From Alcaligenaceae bacterium SAGV5 (GTDB lineage: Bacteria; Pseudomonadota; Gammaproteobacteria; Burkholderiales; Burkholderiaceae_B), in assembly GCA_009360345.1 (NCBI GenBank), contig SPDP01000002.1, positions 620,001 through 684,000 of the forward strand: a stretch of 64,000 nucleotides of DNA, read 5' to 3'. Below, one piece after another: positions 8,171 through 19,075 of this stretch. The position numbers were made by a program, and so were the translations under genes. Under the pieces are notes generated by a model. That model had not been told where the DNA came from, ran no database searches, and worked only from the letters and a program-made list of their open reading frames with translations. Each line of letters begins with the position of its first letter. Positions within the stretch are counted from its first letter, which is position 1.

Positions 8171-9181
8171 ATGACGTACCCCCTCACGCCTCGCGCCGGT
8201 TCGGCGTTCAAGGCATTCCGCCGCACCCTGCTCGCCGCGATGGTGGGCACGCTGGCCGCCGTTTCGTCGCAGGCCGCGCGGGCGGCCGACTACCCGACCA
8301 AGCCCATCAAGCTGATCGTGCCCTTCGCCCCCGGCGGCGGCAACGACGCCATCGCCCGCACCCTGGGCCGGCGCCTGGGCGACGCGCTGGGCCAGCCCGT
8401 GGTGATCGAGAACCGCGCCGGAGCCGGCGGCAAGCTGGGCGTGGAAGCCGGCGTGAAGGCCGACCCCGACGGCTACACGCTCACGCTGATCTCCAACAGC
8501 TATTCCGTCAACCCCAGCCTCTACCCCATCAAGTTCGACCCGGTCAAGGACATCACGCCCATCGGCATGATCGCGCGCGGCCCGCTCCTGATCTCGGTGC
8601 CGACCTCGCTGCCGGTCAACAACCTGGCCGACCTGATCCAGCTCGCCAAGACCAGGAAGGGCGGCCTGACCTACGCCTCGTCCGGCCAGGGCGGCATCTC
8701 CCACCTGGCCACGGAACTGTTCCAGCGCGCCGCCGGCATCGAGATGACCCACGTGCCTTATCGCGGCACGGCCCCGGCCCTGACCGACACCGTGGCGGGC
8801 CAGACCGACCTTTTCTTCAGCACCGCCGGCGCGGCCTTTCCCTACATGAAGAACGGCCGGCTGAAGGTCGTGGCCGAGACGCTGCCCAAGCGCATCCAGG
8901 CCGAGCCCTCCATCCCCACGGTAGCCGAGGCCGGCGTACCGGGCTATGAAGTGATCGTCTGGTACGGGCTGATCGCCCCCAAGGGCCTGCCCGCCGACAT
9001 CCAGCAACGGCTGAACAAGGAAATGAACATCGCGCTGGCGCTGCCGGAAACCGTCGAGCAGTTGAAGGCCAACGGCGAAGAGCCGGCCATCGGCAAGCCC
9101 GAGCAGTTGATGGCGCAGATCCAGAAAGAGCTGACGCTCTGGAAGCGCGTCGTGACCGACGCCAAGATCCAGGTGGAATGA
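8171..9181 (+). CDS. Bug-family (TctC) periplasmic solute receptor
   Basis: A 336-residue tripartite tricarboxylate transporter receptor. It has a signal peptide of about 40 residues ending near 'ARAAD', then the family's 'YPTKPIKLIVPFAPGGGND' opening with the DxxAR-type ligand loop and the conserved 'DPDGYTL' and 'VPYRG' blocks. It is expressed from its own sigma-54 promoter and overlaps the next gene by ATGA, so the two are probably translationally coupled. The pairing with PrpF isomerases suggests it captures an unsaturated or hydroxylated tricarboxylate. No TctA/TctB genes are nearby. Confidence 0.9.
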   Translation: MTYPLTPRAGSAFKAFRRTLLAAMVGTLAAVSSQAARAADYPTKPIKLIVPFAPGGGNDAIARTLGRRLGDALGQPVVIENRAGAGGKLGVEAGVKADPDGYTLTLISNSYSVNPSLYPIKFDPVKDITPIGMIARGPLLISVPTSLPVNNLADLIQLAKTRKGGLTYASSGQGGISHLATELFQRAAGIEMTHVPYRGTAPALTDTVAGQTDLFFSTAGAAFPYMKNGRLKVVAETLPKRIQAEPSIPTVAEAGVPGYEVIVWYGLIAPKGLPADIQQRLNKEMNIALALPETVEQLKANGEEPAIGKPEQLMAQIQKELTLWKRVVTDAKIQVE

Positions 9182-10275
9182 CCATGCAGACGAAGATACC
9201 GTGCGTCATGATGCGGGGCGGGACCTCGCGCGGACCGTTCTTTCTTGCCTCGGACCTCCCCTCCGATCCGGCGCGGCGCGATGAAGTGCTGCTGGCCGCC
9301 ATGGGATCGCCCCACTCCTACCAGGTGGACGGCATCGGCGGCGCCACGCCCTTCACCAGCAAGGTCGCCATCATCAGCCCGTCGCAGCGCCCGGGCATGG
9401 ACGTCGACTACCTGTTCGCCCAGGTCCTGGTGAATGAACGCCTGGTCGATACCCGTCCGAACTGCGGCAACATCCTGGGCGCGGTCGGCCCGTTCGCCAT
9501 CGACGCCGGGCTGGTGCCGGCGCAGGGCGACGAGACGACCGTGCGCATCTTCAACGTGAACACCCAGGCCGAGATCCACGCCATTGTCCAGACGCCGGGC
9601 GGATCCGTGACCTATTCGGGCGAGACGGCGATCGACGGGGTGCCCGGCACCGCCGCGCCCGTCAAGCTGAACTTCCGCAGCGCCATCGGCTCCATCACCG
9701 GCAAGCTGTTGCCCACCGGACGGCCGCTGGACGTGATCGACGGCATCGAGGTCAGCTGCGTGGACGTCGCCATGCCCATGGTGCTGTTCCCGGCGAAGCA
9801 ATTGGGCAAGACCGGCCATGAAAGCGCCGAGGAGCTCGATGCCGACACCGCGCTGATCGCCCGGATGGAGGCCATACGGCGCAAGGCCGGCGAACTGATG
9901 GGGCTGGGCGACGTCAGCGCATCGGTCGTGCCCAAGATCGGACTGCTGGCCGAGCCGCGGCACGGCGGCACGATCTCGTCGCGCTATTTCGTGCCCTATT
10001 CCTGCCACCGCGCGCATGCCGTCACCGGCGCGCTGTGCGTGGCATCGGCCTGCGCCGTGCCGGGCACCATCGCGGCCCGCCTGTCCGGCCTGGACAGCGC
10101 GCCGCCGCAGGGTGTGGTACACATCGAGCACCCGTCCGGCACGATCTCCATCGACCTTGACGTAGATCTGGTCAGCGCCACGCCGGCCATCCGGCGCGCC
10201 GCCGTGATCCGCACCGCCCGGAGGCTGTTCGAAGGCAGCGTGCTGATTCCCGCCGAGGTCTGGCAAGAAGCCTGA
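9178..10275 (+). CDS. PrpF-family isomerase/tautomerase 2
   Basis: A 365-residue second PrpF-family protein with the MRGGTSR signature near the start and an NCGN-containing block around residue 95. It overlaps the Bug stop codon by ATGA; a second ATG lies two codons in, at 9184. It is clearly diverged from the first copy, for example after GGTSR and in the central domain, so the two may act on different substrates or successive steps. A strong intrinsic terminator follows 18 bases later, closing the sigma-54 regulon. Confidence 0.85.
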   Translation: MTMQTKIPCVMMRGGTSRGPFFLASDLPSDPARRDEVLLAAMGSPHSYQVDGIGGATPFTSKVAIISPSQRPGMDVDYLFAQVLVNERLVDTRPNCGNILGAVGPFAIDAGLVPAQGDETTVRIFNVNTQAEIHAIVQTPGGSVTYSGETAIDGVPGTAAPVKLNFRSAIGSITGKLLPTGRPLDVIDGIEVSCVDVAMPMVLFPAKQLGKTGHESAEELDADTALIARMEAIRRKAGELMGLGDVSASVVPKIGLLAEPRHGGTISSRYFVPYSCHRAHAVTGALCVASACAVPGTIAARLSGLDSAPPQGVVHIEHPSGTISIDLDVDLVSATPAIRRAAVIRTARRLFEGSVLIPAEVWQEA

Positions 10276-10293
10276 CCCCAGCTTGTCCACGCA

Positions 10294-10340
10294 CGGCCGC
10301 GCCGGCAGGTTCCATCGGGACCTGCCGGCGCGGCCGTTTT
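10294..10340 (+). terminator. Rho-independent terminator of the PrpF/Bug operon
   Basis: A perfect 17-bp GC-rich stem with a 9-nt loop is followed directly by TTTT (10337-10340). It lies 18 bases after the stop of the second prpF-like gene. Confidence 0.9.
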
Positions 10341-10365
10341 GCATCGAGTACCATCTCCTCGGTAT

Positions 10366-10393
10366 TTGCAACACCAAAACATTGTGTTACAAT
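10366..10393 (+). promoter_or_regulatory. Sigma-70-like promoter upstream of the two-component genes, with overlapping inverted repeat
   Basis: TTGCAA and TACAAT are separated by 16 bases, 68 bases before the response-regulator ATG. The element is overlaid by an imperfect inverted repeat at 10374-10398 (CCAAAACATTGT against ACAATTTTGG), which could be an operator. The binding protein is unknown. Confidence 0.5.
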
Positions 10394-10460
10394 TTTGGCG
10401 TCAGCCCGCGAGGTTCGGCCGACACCAGGCCCGGACCCGCCGCTCCGCTTCGCCTCCCCC

Positions 10461-11123
10461 ATGACCGACCTCCCTCTTTCCGCACCCGTCCTCGTCGTCG
10501 ACGATGAACCGCTGATACGCCAGCGGATTCTGCGTCTCCTGGCCGACCTCAGTTACCCTCCGAGTGCGCTGGTCGCCTGCGCCACGCTGGCCGAAGCCCG
10601 CTTCCACCTCGACAACGGCGCCCGCTTTCCGCTCGCGCTGATCGACCTGGGACTGCCTGACGGCAGCGGCCTGGAACTGATCGAACTCCTGCACGCGCGC
10701 GATGCCCAGGCGGGCATCCTGGTGATCTCGGCCTGCACCACCGAGGACGTGATTCTCGCGGCGCTGAAACTGGGCGCCACCGGCTACGTCCTGAAGGAGC
10801 GGGACGACCTGGAAATCGCGATGTCCCTGCGCAGCGTGCTGCGGGGCGGCGCCCCCATCGACCCGTTCGTCGCCCGGCGCCTGCTGGCGCTGCTGCCTCC
10901 GCCCGCGTCGCCGGCCCAGGCGCCGGCCGAGGCGCCGCTGAGCAAGCGCGAGCAGGAAATCCTCGAACTGGTCGCCCGCGGCCACACCAATCGCGAGATC
11001 GCCGAGCAGTTGTTCGTCTCCCCCCACACCGCCGCATGCCACATCAAGAACATCTACCGGAAACTGGCGGTCACGTCCCGCACGCGCGCGATCCACGAAG
11101 CGCGCTCGCTTGGCTTGCTCTAG
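10461..11123 (+). CDS. NarL/FixJ-type response regulator
   Basis: A 220-residue regulator with a receiver domain (about 10-125; acidic pair near 17-18, phosphoacceptor Asp at 62, conserved Lys near 112) and a C-terminal LuxR-type helix-turn-helix (about 155-215). The ATG at 10461 starts just before the receiver fold; an in-frame ATG at 10395 would add 22 unlikely residues and overlap the inverted repeat. It is followed by, and overlaps by 88 bases, the sensor kinase frame. The target genes are unknown. Confidence 0.88.
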   Translation: MTDLPLSAPVLVVDDEPLIRQRILRLLADLSYPPSALVACATLAEARFHLDNGARFPLALIDLGLPDGSGLELIELLHARDAQAGILVISACTTEDVILAALKLGATGYVLKERDDLEIAMSLRSVLRGGAPIDPFVARRLLALLPPPASPAQAPAEAPLSKREQEILELVARGHTNREIAEQLFVSPHTAACHIKNIYRKLAVTSRTRAIHEARSLGLL

Positions 11124-12952
11124 TCCTCGCGCTCTGGCTGCTCCTGGCGGACACGGTCCACGCGGATACGTGCCGTCCGGCGATCTCGTCCGTGAGCGCC
11201 GCGCGCGCGGACAGCCTCTCGGACACCCCGCCCGCCTCCGGCTGGGAAACCGTCCACCTGCCCGACATCTGGTCGACACGCTGGCCCGGCCATGACGGCA
11301 CGGTCTGGTATCGCGTGGAATGGACCCACTGCCCCGGCACGCCCGTGGCCGCATTCCTCGAATACCTCTCGATGGCGGGCGTGGCAAGCATCAACGGCGA
11401 TCCGCTCTGGGCCGACGACAGCCTGGTCGAACCCCTGTCCCGCAGCTGGAACATGCCGCGTTATTCCCTGTTGCCGCCTTCGGCGCTGCGCGCCGGCGCC
11501 AACACCCTCTGGTTCAGGACGGTGGGCTACGACCTCTACAGTTCCGGGCTGGGTGGCGTACACATCGGCCCGCCCGAAGAAATCCGCCCGCTCTACGAAC
11601 AGGAATGGCTGCTGCGGCGCATCGTCCCCCAGGTCAACCTGATCATCTCGGTCACGCTGGGCTGCTTCTTCCTGGTGGTCTGGCTCCTCCGGCGCAACGA
11701 GCAGGCCTACGGCTGGTATGCGCTGACTTCGCTGGCCTGGCTGCTGTTCGGCCTGAACTCGGTCGTCACGACCCCCTGGCCGTTCGCCACGACGCACGGC
11801 TGGTCCACCTGGATCACCCTCATCTTCACCGTCTATTGCAGCGCCTTCTCGATGTTCGCCTGGCGGTTCGGCGGCCAGCGATTCCCGCGCCTGGAAAAAG
11901 CGCTCTGGATCATCACTGGCGCCGTGTGCGCGTCGCTGCTGGCGCTGGGTCCGGTCCAGCCCAAGATCGTGTTCTATCTGGTGGCGGTGAGCTATGCCGC
12001 CGTGTTCGTCGGAACCTGCGTGCAATTCCAGCTGCACGCCCTGCGCACCCGCCGTCCCGAACACCTGTTCCTGGCCGCCTGCATGCTGAGTTTCCTCGTG
12101 GCCGCCACGCACGACATACTGGCCTTCCTGCGCATCATCGACGACGTCCATGGCTATACATCGGGCACCGCGCCGCTGATGATGATAGGCATGGCCCTGG
12201 TCCTGGCCTGGAGCTTCACCACCACCCTCGGGCGCGTGGAGCGGTTCAACCGCGAACTGGCGGAACACGTCGACAAGGCCCGGCAGGAGCTCGCGCACAC
12301 GCTGGGCCGGCAGTACGAACTGGAAGTGGCCAATGCCCGGCTGAACGAACGGCTGCAGATCTCCCACGACCTGCATGACGGCCTGGGCAGCTCGCTCGTG
12401 CGCTCCATCGTCATGGCGGAAAAAGACGGCGCCACGCTGCCTCCCCGGCAATATCTGTCGGTATTGAAAAGCCTGCGCGACGACCTGCGGCAAGTGCTGG
12501 ACCAAAGCTTCGCGGCGGCTCCCTCGGCCGCGGTCTCGCCGGCGGACTGGATCGCGCCGCTGCGCCACCGCTTCGGCGAGCTGTTCGACGAACAGGGGGT
12601 CCGGTGCGCCTGGCGGATCGCCCAGGCCTGGCCCTCGGAACCGGATACGGCCCGCCGGCTCGCCCTGACCCGCTTCCTGGAGGAAGCCCTGACCAACGTG
12701 ATCAAGCACAGCCGCGCCAGCGCGATCGCCGTCACGCTGGCCGACGCCGGCGACGGGGCACTGGCACTGAGCGTCGAAGACGACGGCGCGGGCTTCGACA
12801 TCGACCTGGCGGACCGCTCCATGACGGGGATAGGACTGCGCAGCATGCGGGCCCGCATCGCGCGCCTGGGCGGGCGGCTGGAGATCGAATCGGACGCCGG
12901 CGGCACGCGCCTGCGCGCCCACCTGCCCGCAATTACTCATTTCTCGGGATAG
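11036..12952 (+). CDS. Membrane sensor histidine kinase (HisKA_3, 7TMR-DISM-like)
   Basis: A 638-residue kinase of the NarX/DesK class. A hydrophobic segment (about 23-43) is followed by a periplasmic beta-rich sensor (about 45-200) and seven hydrophobic segments (about 205-405), in the style of 7TMR-DISM receptors. The dimerisation box has the H-D-L-H-D-G motif with the phospho-accepting His at 444, and the HATPase domain lies at about 540-635. The only ATG in frame lies 88 bases inside the response-regulator gene. A later non-ATG start is possible but none has a clear ribosome site. It presumably phosphorylates the overlapping regulator. Confidence 0.85.
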   Translation: MPHQEHLPETGGHVPHARDPRSALAWLALVLALWLLLADTVHADTCRPAISSVSAARADSLSDTPPASGWETVHLPDIWSTRWPGHDGTVWYRVEWTHCPGTPVAAFLEYLSMAGVASINGDPLWADDSLVEPLSRSWNMPRYSLLPPSALRAGANTLWFRTVGYDLYSSGLGGVHIGPPEEIRPLYEQEWLLRRIVPQVNLIISVTLGCFFLVVWLLRRNEQAYGWYALTSLAWLLFGLNSVVTTPWPFATTHGWSTWITLIFTVYCSAFSMFAWRFGGQRFPRLEKALWIITGAVCASLLALGPVQPKIVFYLVAVSYAAVFVGTCVQFQLHALRTRRPEHLFLAACMLSFLVAATHDILAFLRIIDDVHGYTSGTAPLMMIGMALVLAWSFTTTLGRVERFNRELAEHVDKARQELAHTLGRQYELEVANARLNERLQISHDLHDGLGSSLVRSIVMAEKDGATLPPRQYLSVLKSLRDDLRQVLDQSFAAAPSAAVSPADWIAPLRHRFGELFDEQGVRCAWRIAQAWPSEPDTARRLALTRFLEEALTNVIKHSRASAIAVTLADAGDGALALSVEDDGAGFDIDLADRSMTGIGLRSMRARIARLGGRLEIESDAGGTRLRAHLPAITHFSG

Positions 12953-13049
12953 CCGCCGGCATCGCCGCGCCCTCTAATGACTTTCCGCACGCGACCGGCG
13001 TCGGACATGGCGCCGGTGCGACACACCTTGGAAGGCCCCGAGGATCCCC

Positions 13050-13214
13050 ATGCTTTTTCGCCCCTGCCCGTGCCAAGCACGCCGATCGCGCCTGCCCAGG
13101 CGCTTCTGGATGCGGCTTTTCCCCGGACGGCAGTTGTTCCTGTGCCACGCCTGCGGCACGAAGCAACTCATCCACCTGACGCAACTACTGGACCAAGTTC
13201 CCCGCCGCTGCTGA
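13050..13214 (+). CDS. 54-residue zinc-ribbon-like small protein
   Basis: This short frame has an ATG preceded by GAGG 7 bases upstream. It encodes a basic peptide with a CPC cluster near residue 6, an 'RFWMRLFPG' segment at about 18-26 and a CHAC pair at about 32-35. The CxC...CxxC spacing and the 'WMRLxPG' middle resemble a family of very small beta-proteobacterial zinc-ribbon proteins of unknown function. It sits alone in the 371-base gap between the sensor kinase and the ankyrin gene; the rest of that gap shows nothing recognisable. The family match is from memory. Confidence 0.5.
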   Translation: MLFRPCPCQARRSRLPRRFWMRLFPGRQLFLCHACGTKQLIHLTQLLDQVPRRC

Positions 13215-13323
13215 CCAAGCCGGGCGCCAGTGCTTTTCCGGCCCGGCCCACCCGCGCATCCGGTTTTCCAATCCCCCACGGCTCCCGTACCATCACGTCT
13301 CCACTTTTGAAGGAGGCTCGCGC

Positions 13324-13998
13324 ATGCTGTGGAAGCGCCTATCCATCCGCCTCGGGGTCGCGGCAGCGCTGCTGGCTTCGCTTTCATCTCCCGCGGCCGG
13401 CGCCAGCCTCGACGGCCGGCTGCGGACCGCCGCCGAGCGCGGCACCTCCGCCGAGGTCCGGGCCTTGATCGGCCAGGGCGCGGACATCGAGGCACGCAAC
13501 GCCGCGGGCGCCACCCCTCTGCTGATCGCCACCCACCACAACAACGTGGCCGCTGCCCGTGCCCTGATCGACGCCGGCGCCGACGTCAATGCCAAGGACG
13601 GGATCAACGACAGCCCCTACCTGTACGCGGGCGCGCGGGGACGCGACGAGATCCTCCGGATGACGCTGGCGCATGGCGCCGACCTGAAGAGCACCAACCG
13701 CTACGGCGGCACCGCCCTGATTCCGGCCGCCGAACGCGGCCACGTGGAAACGGTCCGCCTGCTGATCGCGGCGGGGGTCGACGTGAACCACGTCAACAAC
13801 CTGCACTGGACCGCGCTGCTCGAAGCCATCATCCTGGGCTCAGGAGGTGCGGACCACACGGAAATCGTGCGCCTGCTGGTGGCCGCGCATGCCGACGTGA
13901 ACCTGGCCGACGGCAACGGCGTCACCCCGCTCCAGCATGCCCGCCAGCGCGGCTTCAGCGGCATCGAGCGCATTCTGCGCCAGGCTGGCGCGCGCTAG
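13324..13998 (+). CDS. Secreted ankyrin-repeat protein
   Basis: A 224-residue protein with a signal peptide (cleavage near residue 26, 'AAGAS') and about five ankyrin repeats from residue 30 to the end. The repeats are seen as recurring 'G-ADV-N/D...G-TPLL-A' blocks of about 33 residues. A strong AAGGAGG ribosome site lies just upstream of the ATG. Ankyrin repeats mediate protein contacts; periplasmic ankyrin proteins in related bacteria include catalase helpers, but no partner is encoded nearby. It is convergent with the LysR gene. Confidence 0.85.
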   Translation: MLWKRLSIRLGVAAALLASLSSPAAGASLDGRLRTAAERGTSAEVRALIGQGADIEARNAAGATPLLIATHHNNVAAARALIDAGADVNAKDGINDSPYLYAGARGRDEILRMTLAHGADLKSTNRYGGTALIPAAERGHVETVRLLIAAGVDVNHVNNLHWTALLEAIILGSGGADHTEIVRLLVAAHADVNLADGNGVTPLQHARQRGFSGIERILRQAGAR

Positions 13999-14006
13999 CG
14001 GACCGA

Positions 14007-15005
14007 TCAGAACTCGGTCTGCCGGCCCGGGTCCGGCGCCTCGCGCCGCATGCCGCCGGCGGCCTGGCGCACGGCCCCCAGGAAACGCTGATGCGTTTCG
14101 CTCTCGCCGCTGTCGCCACGGACGATGGCCGCGATGGGCGGCAGGCTCCACGCGATGGAGTACGGAACGATGGCCACCCCGGCCACATGCACCAGCTCTT
14201 CGGCAATATCGGCGGGCAGCAGCGAAACCGCGCGCTCGGACGAAGCGATGAGTTCGCCGATCAGCTTCGCCGAATAACCTTCGGTGATGGGCACCGGCGG
14301 CGTGACGCCCGCCTGGATGAACAGGCCCGCGACCTGCTCGCGCAGCGCGGTGCCGGGCTCGCCCAGCACCCAATCGAGTTCGGCCAGGCGGGGCCACGAC
14401 AACGGCGCGCGCCCGAGCTGCGACGCCAGGCGCCGGTTGCTGATCAGCCGGGCCTGCTGGCGGTACAGCGGCTCGAACGCCAGCCCCTGCAGGTCCAGCA
14501 TGGGGCTCGCCCGCGCGATGACCACGTCCAGCTCATGATCGCGCAGCGCGCGCAGCAGGTCTTCGCTCGTGCCGTCGTGGATGCGCACGGCCAATCGCTG
14601 GGCCCCCGCCTGCACGGTGGAGACGGCCTCGGCCACCAGCCTCCCGGACACGAAGGGCGTCACCCCTACGTGCAGGCGAGCCGCCAGGCCAGCCGACGAA
14701 GCCTCCATATCGCGCACCAGATGCCCCAGGTCCTGCAACATGGCCCGTGCCCGGCCCGCCACCACTCTCCCCATGGCCGTGGGCGCCATGCCCCGCGCCG
14801 TGCGGGCGAACAGCGGCGCGCCGAACATGGACTCCAGCTCGGACAACGCATTGGTTACCGCGGGCTGGCTGGTGGCCATCCGTTCGGCCACCCGCGTCAG
14901 CGAGCCAAGCCGGTGGACCTGCACGATCAGTTGCAGATGGCGCATCTTCAGCCGGGAAACCAGCCGTCGAACGACCTCATCGGAGGGAAACACGGAATCC
15001 GGCAT
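14007..15005 (-). CDS. LysR-family transcriptional regulator, divergent from maeB
   Basis: A 332-residue LysR protein with the helix-turn-helix at about 20-80 and a ligand-binding domain to about 310. The ATG at 15005 is preferred to a TTG at 15032, which lacks a ribosome site and sits in a putative operator. It is transcribed away from the malic enzyme gene across an AT-rich spacer that contains an inverted repeat, which suggests control of maeB or autoregulation. Confidence 0.85.
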   Translation of the reverse strand: MPDSVFPSDEVVRRLVSRLKMRHLQLIVQVHRLGSLTRVAERMATSQPAVTNALSELESMFGAPLFARTARGMAPTAMGRVVAGRARAMLQDLGHLVRDMEASSAGLAARLHVGVTPFVSGRLVAEAVSTVQAGAQRLAVRIHDGTSEDLLRALRDHELDVVIARASPMLDLQGLAFEPLYRQQARLISNRRLASQLGRAPLSWPRLAELDWVLGEPGTALREQVAGLFIQAGVTPPVPITEGYSAKLIGELIASSERAVSLLPADIAEELVHVAGVAIVPYSIAWSLPPIAAIVRGDSGESETHQRFLGAVRQAAGGMRREAPDPGRQTEF

Positions 15006-15030
15006 GCCTGGGGAACCCAAGATATCAGTC

Positions 15031-15064
15031 AAATATTATGGATGTATCGACAATCAGAATATTT
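15031..15064. promoter_or_regulatory. AT-rich inverted repeat between LysR gene and maeB
   Basis: AAATATT (15031-15037) and AATATTT (15058-15064) form an inverted pair 20 bases apart in the divergent spacer, within an otherwise GC-rich region. It is a candidate LysR binding region. Short AT arms can arise by chance, so support is limited. Confidence 0.35.
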
Positions 15065-15131
15065 CAATGATAACTGTTGCCTAGAATGGCTGGACCTTGA
15101 CACAACCCGCCGCCATCCGGAGGACAGGAAG

Positions 15132-17423
<2,292 letters not shown>

Positions 17424-17459
17424 GGCCTGTGTCGCCCCCGGGCTCGCCGCGCAGCATGT

Positions 17460-19064
17460 TCAACCCTTCATCCGGCTATCAACCGCGAGAAGGTGGCGCA
17501 CCCCGGGGCGCTGCCCGCCCCGGTGGAAGCGCAGCACCTCGTCCTGGACATCGGCATCGGCCTTCGACACCCGCTTGTGCTGCCGCAGGTGCTCGGCCCA
17601 GGACTCCACCTGGAACCACTCCAGCATGAGTCCCGGCTGGGCCGCGTCTTCGGTCACGCCCCAGGCGTAGGCGCCATCCCGGCGCCGCTCGGCCGACAAC
17701 CGCTCCAGCACGCGCAGGAAGGCCACGCGATCCGCCGGGTCGATCCGGTATTCGACCAGGATCAGCACCGGCCCCCTGTCGTGTTCCACCTGCTCGACGG
17801 CCAAGGGCTCGGGCCAATGGTTCGAGGGCACAAGATCGGCCTCGCCCTTGGGCAGCTTGAGCACATGGGACACCACGCCCACGACCACCAATCCCACGGC
17901 CCCCGCCAGCAGCGCGGCGGGCACGCCCACCCATCCGGCCACGGCGCCCCAGGCCAGGCTGCCCGCGGTCATCGCGCCGTTGAACACGGTCAGGTAGACG
18001 GCCAGCGAACGGCCGCGCACCCAGTTCGGCAGGATGGCCTGCGCCGTGCCGTTGAGCGTGGTAAGCGCGGTAATCCACGCCGCGCCGAGCACCAGCAGAC
18101 CGACGACCGCCACCCATTGCGGCGGGGCGAACGACAACCCTGCCATGACGGCCGCCGTCACCAGCGCGGCCACCAGCAACAGGCCATCGGCGTCCAGCTT
18201 TCCGCGCAGCCTGGGCATGGCCACCGCGCCGCCTATCGCGCCCATGCCCACGGCGCCCAGCAGGATGCCGTAGAACCCCGCCCCGCCGCCCAGCAGCCCC
18301 CGCGCCACCAGCGGCAGCAAGGCCCAGACCGAACTGGCCAACGCGAAGAAACAGAACGCGCGCACCAGCACGACATGCAGTTCGCGGCTGGCCCGCGCGT
18401 AGCGCAGGCCGGCGCGGAACGCCCCCGTGAAATGCTCGGACAGTTCATCGCGCGGCGTGGGCGGCCGGCGCCACCACAGCAGCGCCGCAATCACGAAGGC
18501 ATAGCTGATGACGTCCACGCCGTAGGTGACCGCGCCGCCCAGGCTCGCCAGGATCAATCCGCCCACGGCGGGCCCGATGGCGCGCGCGATGTTGATGCCG
18601 AGCGAATTCAGCGCCACGCCGTTCTTGATGTCCTTCTTCTCCACCAGCTCGGGCACGATGGCCTGCCACGTGGGCCCCATCAGCGCCGCGCCGATGCCGC
18701 CGAGGAAGGTCAGCGCGACCAGCGAGCCTATGGTCTGCATCCCCCAGGCCGTCAGCAGCATCAGGCAGATGCTGACGCAGGCCAGCAGGACCTGGATCGC
18801 GATGAGGAATTTGCGCCGATCCAGGATATCGGACAGCACACCCGCCGGAATGGCCAGGAGGAAAATGGGCAGCGTGGCGGCGGCCTGCACCATGGCGACC
18901 GCCGTGGGCGAGGACGACAGGTCCGTCATCAGCCAGGAGCTGGCGACATCGCGGATGAAACTGCCGGTGTTGCCGATGATCGTCGCGACCCACAGCACGG
19001 CGAACAGTTTCTGCTTCAAGGGCGCGAAACCGCCCTGGGAGGTACTCTTGACCGCTTCGCCCAC
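17460..19064 (-). CDS. MFS transporter (EntS-like) with C-terminal monooxygenase-like extension
   Basis: A 534-residue transporter with about 12 hydrophobic segments (about 15-400) of the MFS_3/enterobactin-exporter type. A soluble tail of roughly 110 residues follows, resembling a ferredoxin-like ABM/DUF3291-style domain. The GTG at 19064 is chosen because GAGGAGA lies 7 bases upstream; the open frame extends further but into the amidohydrolase gene. It is the last gene of the pirin-isochorismatase-XapX-amidohydrolase operon, with only 11 bases after the previous stop. The substrate is unknown. Confidence 0.85.
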   Translation of the reverse strand: MGEAVKSTSQGGFAPLKQKLFAVLWVATIIGNTGSFIRDVASSWLMTDLSSSPTAVAMVQAAATLPIFLLAIPAGVLSDILDRRKFLIAIQVLLACVSICLMLLTAWGMQTIGSLVALTFLGGIGAALMGPTWQAIVPELVEKKDIKNGVALNSLGINIARAIGPAVGGLILASLGGAVTYGVDVISYAFVIAALLWWRRPPTPRDELSEHFTGAFRAGLRYARASRELHVVLVRAFCFFALASSVWALLPLVARGLLGGGAGFYGILLGAVGMGAIGGAVAMPRLRGKLDADGLLLVAALVTAAVMAGLSFAPPQWVAVVGLLVLGAAWITALTTLNGTAQAILPNWVRGRSLAVYLTVFNGAMTAGSLAWGAVAGWVGVPAALLAGAVGLVVVGVVSHVLKLPKGEADLVPSNHWPEPLAVEQVEHDRGPVLILVEYRIDPADRVAFLRVLERLSAERRRDGAYAWGVTEDAAQPGLMLEWFQVESWAEHLRQHKRVSKADADVQDEVLRFHRGGQRPGVRHLLAVDSRMKG

Positions 19065-19075
19065 GTCGTTTCTCC

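Noticed and set aside
12977..13468. A 163-codon frame across the spacer into the ankyrin gene
   Set aside because: No ribosome site or domain, and it overlaps the well-supported ankyrin gene; a shorter zinc-ribbon-like frame inside the spacer is more credible.
13329..15131. Upstream extension of the maeB frame
   Set aside because: It runs through the ankyrin and LysR genes in shadow frames; similarity to malic enzyme starts only at 15132.
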